A DNA stretch of 64,000 nucleotides, from positions 4,464,001-4,528,000 of the forward strand of contig NZ_LT629749.1 in NCBI RefSeq assembly GCF_900105065.1. Direction: 5' to 3'. The notes beneath the pieces were generated by a model that made no database searches, was not told the DNA's origin, and saw nothing but the letters and a program-made list of their open reading frames with translations. This DNA is from Friedmanniella luteola. GTDB lineage: Bacteria; Actinomycetota; Actinomycetes; Propionibacteriales; Propionibacteriaceae. Shown here in pieces: positions 1 to 8,602 of the stretch. A program made the translations under genes and the position numbers. Position 1 is the stretch's first letter. Every line of letters begins with the position of its first letter.

Positions 1-457
1 CGAGCAGCACCCAGCTCCACTGCCGCGGTCGGCGGAAGGCGCCGGTGAAGAAGGTGGTCGCCAGCTGCAGGATCAGGGAGGCGGGCAGCACGAGCGCCGC
101 CCAGTGGTGCGCCTGGCGGAGCAGCAGCCCCCCGCTGACGTCGAAGGAGAGGTGCAGGGTCGACGCGAAGGCCCGGGACATCTCGACGCCGCGCAGCAGG
201 GAGTAGCTGCCGCCGTAGCGGACCAGCGCGCCCGACGGGTCGTAGAGGAGCGCCAGCAGCAGGCCCGTGACGACCAGCACCAGCAGGCAGCCGAAGGAGA
301 CCACCCCGGACCACGACGACCAGTGGCTCGGCACGGCCCGCTGCCGCAGCCGCGCGACCAGCGCGGCCGGCCGGCGGGCCAGGGGTCCGTCGAACGCCGG
401 CCGGAGCGGCTCCTCGTCGGACGCCCCGCGGGCGCGGCTGCCGCTAGCGGTGGGCAC
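1..457 (-). CDS. qcrB: Cytochrome b (QcrB-like), N-terminal part only
   Basis: The gene runs off the left edge, leaving the first 152 codons of a cytochrome b. After a hydrophilic lead comes VPSHW at about residue 43, a first membrane helix, then SFDVSGGLLLRQAHHWAA with the histidine pair at about 117-118 (haem-ligand helix), then FFTGAFRRPRQ. This order matches actinobacterial QcrB of the bc complex. The GTG start at 457 is preceded by GGTGGG and overlaps the dehydrogenase gene by 14 bp, so the two are probably co-translated. No qcrC or qcrA lies upstream here, so this may be a second, stand-alone cytochrome b. The remaining helices cannot be judged. Confidence 0.8.
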   Translation of the reverse strand, partial: MPTASGSRARGASDEEPLRPAFDGPLARRPAALVARLRQRAVPSHWSSWSGVVSFGCLLVLVVTGLLLALLYDPSGALVRYGGSYSLLRGVEMSRAFASTLHLSFDVSGGLLLRQAHHWAALVLPASLILQLATTFFTGAFRRPRQWSWVLL

Positions 458-1769
458 GCGGGACCCCACCGTCGACGAAGGCGTCCCGGGGGTGCTGCAC
501 CGACAGCAACGAGACGATGTCCCGACCGAAGAGCAGGGCGGGCAGCCAGACCGCGAGGACCCGGACCTTGCGCTCCCAGGTGGGGACGGCCAGCACGTGG
601 TAGCCGCGGTGCATCAGCCACGCCGGGAACCCCCGGACCACCACCGGCCCCGACTCGAAGATCCCCCGGCCCAGGCCGAGGGTGGCGACAACGCCGAGGT
701 TGTGGTGCACGTAGTCCGCGGGCTCCCGGCCGCGCAGCGTGGCCACGATGTTGCGGGCCAGCAGCCGGCCCTGGCGGACGGCGTGCTGCGCGTTGGGGAC
801 GGTCAGCGCTCCGGGGGTGCGGGCCGCGAGGTCGGGGACGGCGGCGTCGTCGCCGGCGGCCCACGCGTCGGGCACCGGGTCCGCGGCCGTGCCCACCCGC
901 AGGTCCGCCCGGACCAGCACGCGACCGCGCTCGTCCACCGGCAGGTCGGTGTGCTTCGCCACCACCGGGTTGGCCCCGTTGCCGGCGGTCCAGACGATCA
1001 GCCCGGCCTCGACGTCCTCGCCGTCGGACAGCACGACGTGACCGTCCTCGGCCGACTCGACGAGGGTGCGGAGGTGCACGTGCGCACCGCGCCGCTCCAG
1101 GGAGCGGACCACCCAGGCGCCGGGGCGGTCCGACACCTCGGGCAGGATCCGGTCGCTCGCCTCGACGAGGTGGAAGTGCAGGTCGGCGGCGCTCAGCTCG
1201 GGGTAGGAGGGCAGCAGCGCCGTGGCCAGCGACAGCAGCTCGCCGAAGCCCTCGACGCCGGTGAACCCGCCGCCGACGAACACGACCGTCAGCAGCCGTG
1301 CCCGCGCGGGTCCCGGCGGGAGCACCGAGGCCTGGTCGAAGGCCACGAGCAGCCGGTCGCGGACGGCGACCGCCTCCTCCACGTGCTTCAGCCCGATAGC
1401 CTGCTCGGCGATCCCCGGGACCGGCATCCGTCGGGTCACGGCCCCGGCCGTCACCACGAGGACGTCGTAGCCCAGCGCCTGCGTGGTCCCGTCGGGCAGG
1501 GCGACGGTGACCTGCCGGTCCGCGTGGTCGATGCGGGTGACCGTGCCGGCGACGAGCGTCGCGTGGCGGAGGTGCCGGCGCAGCGAGACGGCGGCGTGCC
1601 GGGCCTCGACCGAGCCGGCCGCCACCTCGGGCAGGAACGGCTGGTAGGTCATGTAGGGCCGCGGGTCGACGACGACGACCTCCGCCTCACCCGGCCGCAG
1701 CCGCCTCCCCAGGTGCCAGGCCGTGTAGAACCCCGCGTAGCCCCCGCCGACCACCACAACCCTGCGCAC
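444..1769 (-). CDS. NDH-2-like FAD/NAD(P) oxidoreductase
   Basis: This 441-residue flavoprotein is of the type II NADH dehydrogenase family, which passes electrons from NADH to quinone on the inner membrane face without pumping protons. Visible marks are the N-terminal FAD motif GGGYAG (residues 8-13), a second dinucleotide motif VGGGFTGVE near residue 165, WTAGNGANP, and AAGDDAA near residue 305, which binds the flavin. The C-terminal 80 residues hold a hydrophobic stretch (WLPALLFGRDIVSLL) that may bind the membrane. The start is GTG behind AGGGGGACCAG. The cytochrome b gene overlaps its end, which suggests a joint electron-transfer role. The quinone specificity is inferred from family, not seen. 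Confidence 0.85.
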   Translation of the reverse strand: MRRVVVVGGGYAGFYTAWHLGRRLRPGEAEVVVVDPRPYMTYQPFLPEVAAGSVEARHAAVSLRRHLRHATLVAGTVTRIDHADRQVTVALPDGTTQALGYDVLVVTAGAVTRRMPVPGIAEQAIGLKHVEEAVAVRDRLLVAFDQASVLPPGPARARLLTVVFVGGGFTGVEGFGELLSLATALLPSYPELSAADLHFHLVEASDRILPEVSDRPGAWVVRSLERRGAHVHLRTLVESAEDGHVVLSDGEDVEAGLIVWTAGNGANPVVAKHTDLPVDERGRVLVRADLRVGTAADPVPDAWAAGDDAAVPDLAARTPGALTVPNAQHAVRQGRLLARNIVATLRGREPADYVHHNLGVVATLGLGRGIFESGPVVVRGFPAWLMHRGYHVLAVPTWERKVRVLAVWLPALLFGRDIVSLLSVQHPRDAFVDGGVPRAHR

Positions 1770-1841
1770 CTGGTCCCCCTCCGATGACGTCCGTCACCCA
1801 GAAGACAACGGAGCCACCGGATCTGTGACAGCCGGCGCCGG

Positions 1842-4136
1842 TCAGACCGCCGGGGCGACCACCAGCGGGGCGACCACCCGGCGCCGGGCGACGGCCAGCA
1901 CCCCGGCGACCAGGCCGACCAGCAGCCAGGCCAGCAGGAGGCTGCCGCCCGCACCCGCCCCGGAGCCGTCGGTCACGAGGGCCCGCAGCCCGTCGAGGGC
2001 CGGGGTCAGCGGCAGGAACGGCCGGAGCACGTCGAAGCTGGCCGGCACCGCCGCGGTCACCGCGCCGGCGGCGCCGGCCACGAGCACGACCACGGAGACG
2101 AAGCGGCCCACCCCGCCGAACCAGGCGACCAGGGCGTGGTTGAGGGCGACGAAGGCGGCCGCGGTCAAGCCGAGGAAGGCACCCATCTGCAGCGTCCGGC
2201 CGACCGGCAGGTCCAGCAGCAGCTCGAGCACGACACCGAGCGCGACGGCCTGCACGAGGCCGACCACCAGCGCCGGCAGCAGGCCCTCGAGCGCCAGCCG
2301 CCAGGACGGCTTCATCGACGCGAGCACCCGTGCGGTGAAGGGCCGCAGCACCAAGAAGCTGGCCAGCGCGCCCACCCAGAGGGCGAGCACCGCGAGGAAG
2401 GTGGTGGTCGTGACGTCGGAGAAGGCCGAGGTCGGCGCCTCGGTCTGCACCGGCCGCGACGCGACGTCGGACAGCTTCTCCCGCGTCTGCGCGTCGTAGG
2501 TCGGCACGGCGTCCGCGCCCTTGGCGAGACCGTCGGAGAGCTCGCGGCTGCCGTCGGCGAGCTGCTCGCCGGCGTCGGCCAGCTTGACCGTGCCCTTGGC
2601 CAGCTCGTCGGCGCCGGTGGCCGACTGCGCGGTGCCGGACGCCAGCCCGGTGACGCCGGTGCCGAACTCGCGGACGCCGGTGGCCAGCTGGTCGGCGCCG
2701 TCCGCGCTGGACGCGATGCCCTGGGTCAGCGGTACCAGGCCCTGCGCGAACTGGTCGGTGCCGTCGGCGAGCTGGTCGAGCCCGTCGGCCAGCTCCGACG
2801 CCCCGCCGGCCAGGCCGGAGGTGCCGGTCGACAGGCTCTTGGCCCCGGTGGCCACGCCGCCGGCCCCGTTGGCCACCTGGGTCGCGCCGCTGAGCAGGCT
2901 CTGGCCCGTCTTCGGGTCCTTCGTGCTGATGCCGTCCGCGGCGCCTCGAAGAGCCTGCGCCGCGCCCTGAGCACCGGCGTAAGCCGCTGCCGTCCTGACC
3001 TGGGCGGTCGCTTGCTCAGCCACCTGCTCGACGGTGGCGTCGAGCGTCGCCTGGACCACCGCGCACTGAGCCTCCGTGAGCGCGGGCTCGGTGGTCGGGC
3101 AGGGCAGCTGAGGCTGGCCGCCGGACGGCGGGCTCGGCGCCTTGACCGAAGCGGCCGTCTGGGCGGCCTGCCTGCGGAGCTCCTGCTGGTAGGTCGACAG
3201 TCCCTGGGAGATGCCCTTGGTGCCGGTGGCGAGCTGCGTGGCCCCGGTGGACAGCTGGGACGCCCCGCCCGAGAGCTGCTTCGCGCCGTCGGCCAGCTCA
3301 CCGGCCCCGTCCGCGGAGGCGGCGGTGCCCGTGGCCAGGGTCCGCGCGCCGGCCGGCAGCGCCGAGGCGCCGTCGCTGAGCTTCTGCAGGCCGGCGGCCA
3401 GGCCCGCGGTGCCGGTGGTCAGCCCGGCACTGCCCGTGGCCAGCTGCTGGGCGCCGTCGTCGAGCTGCTGCAGGCCCTCGGCCAGACCGCTGGTGCCGGT
3501 CGAGACCCCGTCGATGCCGGTGGCGAGCTCGTCGGTGCCGTCGGCGAGCTTGTCCGAGGCGTCGGCCACGGTCTTGAACTGCTTCCCGAGGTCGTTGAAG
3601 CCGACGTAGATGCCGTCGAGGTACTGCTGCGTGAGCGTCGTGTTGAGCGCCGACGTCGCGGCCGCGGTGATGGCCTGGCCGACGACCGGGTCGGCGATGC
3701 CGCTGGACTCCGAGGTGCGGACGTCGATCGTCGCCGGCCGGATCTTGTCGGGGTCGGTCTTCGAGAACGAGGTGGCGCGGGCGGAGAACGTCTTCGGGAT
3801 CGTCACCACGGCGGCGTAGTCCCCGGACGCCAGCCCGGCCGTCGCGTCGGCCTGGTCGGTCAGCACCCAGTCGAAGTTGGTGTCGACCTTCTCCTCACCG
3901 GAGCCCCCGGTGACCAGCCCGCCCGCGAGCTGACGGCCCAGCGGGACGGTCTGGCCGTCCAGCTCGACCGGCTCGTCGAGGTTGACCACGGCGGCCTGCA
4001 CCCGGTCCAGCCGGTCGGTGGAGTCCCAGGTGGCCCAGAGGAAGCCGGCCGCCACCACGAGGGGGACGAGGACCAGGCCGACCAGGGACCAGAGTCCGAC
4101 GCGGCGGCTGCTGGTGGCACGTTCGAGCGGGTACAT
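1842..4136 (-). CDS. YhgE/Pip family membrane protein
   Basis: This is a 764-residue protein with one membrane helix near the N-terminus (about 15-35), a long extracytoplasmic part, and about five helices in the last 230 residues, the plan of YhgE/Pip (ESX/phage-infection-protein-like) proteins. The middle is built of many copies of an 11-residue-like pattern (LAxGxxxLxxGaxxLA), expected to form a long helical rod; a Pro/Cys-containing insert at roughly 335-360 interrupts it. ATG at 4136 was chosen because it has GGAG nine bases upstream and is followed directly by the helix-preceding MYPLERA; a TTG at 4151 is the alternative. It follows the MMPL gene after 36 bp and probably shares its transcript. 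The function of the family is not settled; export of lipids or protein secretion has been proposed. Confidence 0.85.
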   Translation of the reverse strand: MYPLERATSSRRVGLWSLVGLVLVPLVVAAGFLWATWDSTDRLDRVQAAVVNLDEPVELDGQTVPLGRQLAGGLVTGGSGEEKVDTNFDWVLTDQADATAGLASGDYAAVVTIPKTFSARATSFSKTDPDKIRPATIDVRTSESSGIADPVVGQAITAAATSALNTTLTQQYLDGIYVGFNDLGKQFKTVADASDKLADGTDELATGIDGVSTGTSGLAEGLQQLDDGAQQLATGSAGLTTGTAGLAAGLQKLSDGASALPAGARTLATGTAASADGAGELADGAKQLSGGASQLSTGATQLATGTKGISQGLSTYQQELRRQAAQTAASVKAPSPPSGGQPQLPCPTTEPALTEAQCAVVQATLDATVEQVAEQATAQVRTAAAYAGAQGAAQALRGAADGISTKDPKTGQSLLSGATQVANGAGGVATGAKSLSTGTSGLAGGASELADGLDQLADGTDQFAQGLVPLTQGIASSADGADQLATGVREFGTGVTGLASGTAQSATGADELAKGTVKLADAGEQLADGSRELSDGLAKGADAVPTYDAQTREKLSDVASRPVQTEAPTSAFSDVTTTTFLAVLALWVGALASFLVLRPFTARVLASMKPSWRLALEGLLPALVVGLVQAVALGVVLELLLDLPVGRTLQMGAFLGLTAAAFVALNHALVAWFGGVGRFVSVVVLVAGAAGAVTAAVPASFDVLRPFLPLTPALDGLRALVTDGSGAGAGGSLLLAWLLVGLVAGVLAVARRRVVAPLVVAPAV

Positions 4137-4172
4137 CGGTGGGATCTCCAAGGCGGGTCGGGCGTTCCGGGT

Positions 4173-6944
4173 TCAGGCGTTCGGGGCGGGGACGAGCTCG
4201 GTGGGCCGGCCCAGGGTGAGGGCGGAGGCGTGCGCGGGCAGCAGGTCCGCGACGGCGTCGCGGTCCCGGACGGCCAGCAGGACGGCGACCTCGCGGCTGC
4301 CGACGGCGAGGTCGTCCAGCAGGCTGGCCAGCGCCGCCCGGTCGTCGTGGGCGGTGAGCAGGTCGGCGTGGTCGACCAGCACCAGGGCGGGTCGGCGGGC
4401 GAGCACCGCCGCCAGCTCGCGGCGGAGGTCCGGCGTCTGGTCGCAGTCGACGTAGCCGACGACCGCGCGGACGGCGCCGGCCTGCTCGGGCAGCACCCGG
4501 CCGGCCACCTTGACCTGCCCCGCGGTCAGCCGCATGCGGCCGCCCAGGGTGAGCAGCAGGGCCGTCTTGCCGCTGTGCGGCGGGCCGTCGACGACGACGA
4601 CCTCCCGGGGCATCGCCGACAGCGCCACCGCCTGGCCGGCGACCTCCAGCCCGGCGTAGACGACGTGGGGGTCGTCGGGGCCCGGCCAGTCGGCGAGCGA
4701 GGTCTGGTGCTCCAGGCCCTCGCCCTCGACGTCGAAGGAGGGCAGCAGCCGGTCCAGCCAGCGCGGCAGCCACCACGCCGAGCGGCCCAGCAGCGCCAGC
4801 ACCGCCGGCACCAGGGTCATCCGGACGAGGAACGCGTCGACGAAGACGCCGACGGCCAGGCCGAAGGCGATCGTCTTGATCGGCCCCTCACCCTCGGGCA
4901 CGAAGGCCGCGAAGACGGCGAACATGATGACCGCGGCCGCGACGACCACGCGGGAGGAGGAGACGAAGCCCTCCTCGATGGCCGCGGAGGCGTCGGCGCG
5001 GGTGGCGGTGCCGGAGCGGCGGCTCCGGTGCACGAACTCCTCCCGGATCCGGGAGACGAGGAACACCTCGTAGTCCATCGCCAGCCCGAAGAGGATGCCC
5101 ATCAACAAGATGGGCAGGAAGCTGATCACGGGCGCGGTCTGGTCGACGTTGAGCAGCGACCCGAACCACCCCCACTCGAAGACGGCGGCGGTGGCGCCGA
5201 ACGCGGCGCCGACGCTGAGCAGGAAGCCGATGGTCGCCTTGAGCGGCACCGCGACCGAGCGGAACACCATGGCCAGCAGGACCAGCGACAGGCCGACGAC
5301 GAGGACGCCGAACGGCAGCAGCGCACCGCCGAGCCGGTCGGAGACGTCGATGCCGACGGCGGTGAAGCCGGTGACGGCGAGGGGGACGTCGTACTTGGCC
5401 TCCAGCGCGGGGGCAGCGTCCCGGATCGCCCGGACCAGGTCCTTGGTCTCGGTGCTGTCCGGGGCGCCCTCGGGGATCACCTGGACGATGCCCGCCGAGG
5501 CGTCGGCGTTGGGGGTGGCCAGCGGCACGCTCGCGACGCCGGGGATGGCGCGCAGGTCGTCGGCGAGGTCGTCCATCAGGCCCAGCGGGTCGTCGGAGCC
5601 GACGATGGTGGCCGAGACGACGAGCGGGCCGTTGTAGCCCGGCCCGTAGTGCTCGGCGATCAGGTCGTAGGTGGTGCGCGCCGGGGTTCCGGGGGCGGCG
5701 GTGCCGTTGCTGGGCAGCGCCAGCCGCAGGTCGAGGGCCGGGTAGCTGACCACGCCCAGCCCGGCGACGACCACCAGCACGGTGAGCACCGGCACCCGGG
5801 TGACCAGCCGGACCCAGCCCCGGCCGAGGCCGGTCCTCGCCCGCGGCGCCGTCGGGCGGGCCGGCGGGGTCGTCGCCGGCTCGGCGGTCGAGGCCCGGGC
5901 CGCCCGCGCCCCCGCCCCCCGGACCTTCGGCCGCAGCCGCTCCCCGGCGAACCCGAGCAGGGCGGGCAGCAGGGTGAGGGCGATGAGGACGGCGATGGCC
6001 ACGCCGACCGCGGCGGCCACGCCCATGGTGGTGAGGAAGGGGATGCCGGCGACGGCCAGGCCGCACAGGGCGATCATCACCGTCATGCCGGCGAAGACGA
6101 CGGCCGAGCCGGAGGTGGCGACGGCGCGGGCGACGGACTCCTCGGGGTCCATGCCGTCGCGCAGCTGGTCGCGGTGCCGCGAGGTGATGAAGAGGGCGTA
6201 GTCGATGCCCACGGCGAGGCCCAGCATCAGGGCCAGCAGCGGGGTGGTGGAGGAGATGGTGGCGACGCCGGTGGCCCCGAAGATCAACGCCATGGTGAGC
6301 GCGACGCCGAGCAGGGCGGTGAGCAGCGGCATCCCGGCCGCCCGCAGCGAGCCGAGGGTGAAGAACAGCACGACCAGCGCCACCAGCACGCCGATCCCCT
6401 CCGACAGGCTGACCCCGGGCGTCGAGCCGCCGAAGGCCTGGCCGCCCACCGACGCCTCGGAGCCGGGCAGCGACGCCTGCAGCGCGGCGGCCTCGTCCTG
6501 CAGGCCCTGCAGGGTGGCGGGGGTGATGGCGGTGGCGGCGACGTCGAACCGGACGGAGATGATCGCAGCGCTGTCGTCCTCGGCGATGACGCCCTCGGCG
6601 TACTGGTCGAACGGCGAGGTGACGCCGTCGACCTGCGGGAGGTCCTCCAGCCGGTCGACCGCGGCCTCGATCGCGTCCTCAGCCGCCGCCGAGCGGACGC
6701 TCTGACCGTCCCGGGGGACGACGACCAGGTCGGCGGTGGTGCCGCCGGCCTGCGGGAAGGTCCGGTCCAGCGCGTCCAGGGCGACCTGCGACTCGGTGCC
6801 CGGCAGGGTGAACGACTCGTCGAACTCGTCGCTGATGGCCAGGGCGAGACCGCCGACCACGAGGAGGGCGGCCAGCCAGGCCAGCAGCACCCGCATCCGG
6901 CGTCGGAACGCCGTCCGGCCGAGGCCGTACAGGAACGAGGACAC
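4173..6944 (-). CDS. MMPL/RND transporter fused to an ATPase-like domain
   Basis: The protein has 923 residues. Residues 1 to about 730 form an MMPL (RND superfamily) exporter: two repeats, each with one helix, a soluble loop and a cluster of helices. The proton-relay-type motifs GLAVGIDYALF (first repeat) and GLAMDYEVFLVSRI (second repeat) are clear. The last 190 residues are soluble and carry a Walker A motif, GPPHSGKT, and a Walker-B-like LVLVDHAD. I do not find an LSGGQ signature, so the domain is a shortened ABC-type or other P-loop module. GTG at 6944 follows GGGGGAGACCC. A TetR gene is divergent and a YhgE gene follows, so drug or lipid export under TetR control is likely. The substrate is unknown. 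Confidence 0.85.
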   Translation of the reverse strand: MSSFLYGLGRTAFRRRMRVLLAWLAALLVVGGLALAISDEFDESFTLPGTESQVALDALDRTFPQAGGTTADLVVVPRDGQSVRSAAAEDAIEAAVDRLEDLPQVDGVTSPFDQYAEGVIAEDDSAAIISVRFDVAATAITPATLQGLQDEAAALQASLPGSEASVGGQAFGGSTPGVSLSEGIGVLVALVVLFFTLGSLRAAGMPLLTALLGVALTMALIFGATGVATISSTTPLLALMLGLAVGIDYALFITSRHRDQLRDGMDPEESVARAVATSGSAVVFAGMTVMIALCGLAVAGIPFLTTMGVAAAVGVAIAVLIALTLLPALLGFAGERLRPKVRGAGARAARASTAEPATTPPARPTAPRARTGLGRGWVRLVTRVPVLTVLVVVAGLGVVSYPALDLRLALPSNGTAAPGTPARTTYDLIAEHYGPGYNGPLVVSATIVGSDDPLGLMDDLADDLRAIPGVASVPLATPNADASAGIVQVIPEGAPDSTETKDLVRAIRDAAPALEAKYDVPLAVTGFTAVGIDVSDRLGGALLPFGVLVVGLSLVLLAMVFRSVAVPLKATIGFLLSVGAAFGATAAVFEWGWFGSLLNVDQTAPVISFLPILLMGILFGLAMDYEVFLVSRIREEFVHRSRRSGTATRADASAAIEEGFVSSSRVVVAAAVIMFAVFAAFVPEGEGPIKTIAFGLAVGVFVDAFLVRMTLVPAVLALLGRSAWWLPRWLDRLLPSFDVEGEGLEHQTSLADWPGPDDPHVVYAGLEVAGQAVALSAMPREVVVVDGPPHSGKTALLLTLGGRMRLTAGQVKVAGRVLPEQAGAVRAVVGYVDCDQTPDLRRELAAVLARRPALVLVDHADLLTAHDDRAALASLLDDLAVGSREVAVLLAVRDRDAVADLLPAHASALTLGRPTELVPAPNA

Positions 6945-7014
6945 GGGTCTCCCCCAGGTGGTGCGACGGGTCGTCGGTGGTGGTTCCGGTGCAGCGCCGT
7001 ACCGGAGGCAGTTC

Positions 7015-7064
7015 GATGCAGAACTGTATCCGATCCATCCCTGTATTCGATACGGGTCTGCATC
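7015..7064. promoter_or_regulatory. Inverted repeat between MMPL and TetR genes, probable TetR operator
   Basis: Two 16-bp arms (7015-7030 and 7049-7064) are reverse complements at 14 of 16 positions, separated by 18 bp. The right arm starts within a smaller palindrome, GTATTCGATAC (7043-7053). The element sits in the 173-bp divergent intergenic region, upstream of a TAGGCT -10 candidate (7078-7083) for the TetR gene. It is the obvious candidate operator; binding is inferred. Confidence 0.55.
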
Positions 7065-7117
7065 CCATCCGTTACCGTAGGCTCCGCCACCGCACCCCGA
7101 CCCCGAGGAGGCCGCGC

Positions 7118-7807
7118 GTGAGCAGCACCGCCACCCCGTCGCGGACGGCCGCCCCCGTCAGCGCGCGCCGCGCCCAGACCCGCGAGCGCCTGATGGCCGC
7201 CGCCACCACCGTCTTCGCCGAGCGCGGCGTCAACGGCGCCAGCGTCGAGGAGGTCTGCGAGACCGCCGGCTTCACCCGCGGCGCGTTCTACTCCAACTTC
7301 GCCGACAAGGACGAGCTGGTGCTGGCCCTCATCCAGGCCGACGTCGCCGCCCAGTATGCGGCCGCCGCGTCGGCGCTGGAGGAGGCCGAGTGCGCCCTGG
7401 GCACCAGCACCGTCGCCACCGTCGTCGCCTCCACCCTCGAGCGGTTCGACGCCTTCGGCGCGACCACCCGCGAGGGCGTGCTCGCCCAGCGCGAGCTGCT
7501 GCTGCACGCGGCCCGGGTGCCGGCGCTGCACGGCCCCTACCGCGACTTCCTCGCCACCAGCAGCGCGCAGCTGCGGACCCTCCTCGCGGACGCGCTGGAG
7601 CGGGTCGGCCTGGAGTTCACCCTGCCCGTCGACCTCGCCGTGGAGATGCTGCTGGCCACTCACGCCCGGGTGCAGAACCAGGCGCTGTTCGACGAGGGCG
7701 TCGACACCACGGCCATGCAGGCCGTCGTGCTGGCCATCACCCGACCCCGCCCGGACGGCCGGGCTGGCGCAGGGATGGGCGGCGGACCCGCGACCCGCTC
7801 GGCCTGA
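7118..7807 (+). CDS. TetR/AcrR family transcriptional regulator
   Basis: This is a 229-residue regulator. Residues about 18-64 form the TetR helix-turn-helix, with the family signature FTRGAFYSNFADKDEL as recognition helix. The C-terminal two thirds are an all-helical ligand domain without recognisable ligand residues. GTG at 7118 was chosen because GAGGAG lies seven bases upstream; longer in-frame starts would extend into the operator-like repeat. It is divergent from the MMPL transporter and probably represses it and itself. The ligand is unknown. Confidence 0.88.
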   Translation: MSSTATPSRTAAPVSARRAQTRERLMAAATTVFAERGVNGASVEEVCETAGFTRGAFYSNFADKDELVLALIQADVAAQYAAAASALEEAECALGTSTVATVVASTLERFDAFGATTREGVLAQRELLLHAARVPALHGPYRDFLATSSAQLRTLLADALERVGLEFTLPVDLAVEMLLATHARVQNQALFDEGVDTTAMQAVVLAITRPRPDGRAGAGMGGGPATRSA

Positions 7808-7839
7808 CCGCACCGCCGGGCCGCGCCGGGCGCTGACCC

Positions 7840-7851
7840 TAGGCTGGACCC
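7840..7851 (+). promoter_or_regulatory. -10 box of a probable leaderless promoter for the response regulator
   Basis: TAGGCT (7840-7845) is followed by six bases and the ATG at 7852, with no Shine-Dalgarno sequence between. This is the spacing of leaderless actinobacterial mRNAs that begin at the start codon. No good -35 hexamer is evident. Confidence 0.5.
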
Positions 7852-8547
7852 ATGCACATCCTTGTCGTCGACGACGACCAAGCCGTCCGGGACTCCCTGA
7901 AGCGGTCGCTGGAGTACAACGGCTACGAGGTGAGCGCCGCGGAGGACGGGGTGCAGGCGTTGGCCCGGCTGGCGGCGGTCCGGCCCGACGCCGTCGTGAT
8001 GGACGTGATGATGCCCCGGCTCGACGGGCTGGAGACCACCCGGATGCTGCGGGCGGCGGGCAACGACGTGCCGATCCTCGTGCTGACGGCCCGGGACGCC
8101 GTCGGCGACCGGGTGGACGGCCTCGACGCCGGCGCCGACGACTACATGGCCAAGCCCTTCGCCCTCGACGAGCTGCTGGCCCGGCTGCGTGCGCTGGTCC
8201 GGCGCGCCGGCACCGTCGCCGACTCCACCGACCCCTCGACCTCCAGCCTGGCCTTCGCCGACCTGGTGCTGAACACCCAGACCCGCGAGGTGCTGCGGGG
8301 CTCCCGCTCGATCAGCCTGACCCGGACCGAGTTCGCCCTCCTCGAGGCGTTCCTGCGGCACCCCCGGCGGGTGCTGGAGCGCAGCTGGCTGCTCAACGAG
8401 GTGTGGGGCTTCGACTTCCCGACCACCGCCAACTCCCTCGAGGTCTACATCGGCTACCTGCGCCGCAAGACCGAGGTGGGCGAGGAGCCGCGGCTGATCC
8501 ACACCGTGCGCGGCGTCGGCTACGTGCTGCGCGAGACCCCGCCGTGA
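7852..8547 (+). CDS. OmpR/PhoB-type response regulator (MprA-like)
   Basis: The 231-residue protein has a receiver domain (1-120) with the acidic pair DDD at 7-9, phospho-acceptor Asp in [12 protein letters not shown] near residue 52, Thr in LVLTARD and Lys in AKPF. A winged-helix DNA-binding domain follows (about 135-228), ending [11 protein letters not shown]. The sensor kinase starts 55 bp downstream on the same strand, so they form a two-component pair. Sequence and order resemble mycobacterial MprA-MprB, which respond to envelope stress; that role is a family inference. Confidence 0.93.
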   Translation: MHILVVDDDQAVRDSLKRSLEYNGYEVSAAEDGVQALARLAAVRPDAVVMDVMMPRLDGLETTRMLRAAGNDVPILVLTARDAVGDRVDGLDAGADDYMAKPFALDELLARLRALVRRAGTVADSTDPSTSSLAFADLVLNTQTREVLRGSRSISLTRTEFALLEAFLRHPRRVLERSWLLNEVWGFDFPTTANSLEVYIGYLRRKTEVGEEPRLIHTVRGVGYVLRETPP

Positions 8548-8602
8548 GCCCCACCCGCCCCGCCGCGGTGGACGGACGTCCCGCCGTCGGAGGGGTCCGG
8601 GG

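Noticed and set aside
2136-7121. A very long open frame (1,661 codons) on the + strand opposite the YhgE and MMPL genes
   Set aside because: It is rich in Arg/Gly/Gln without domains and is explained by the third-position G/C bias of the two genes on the other strand.
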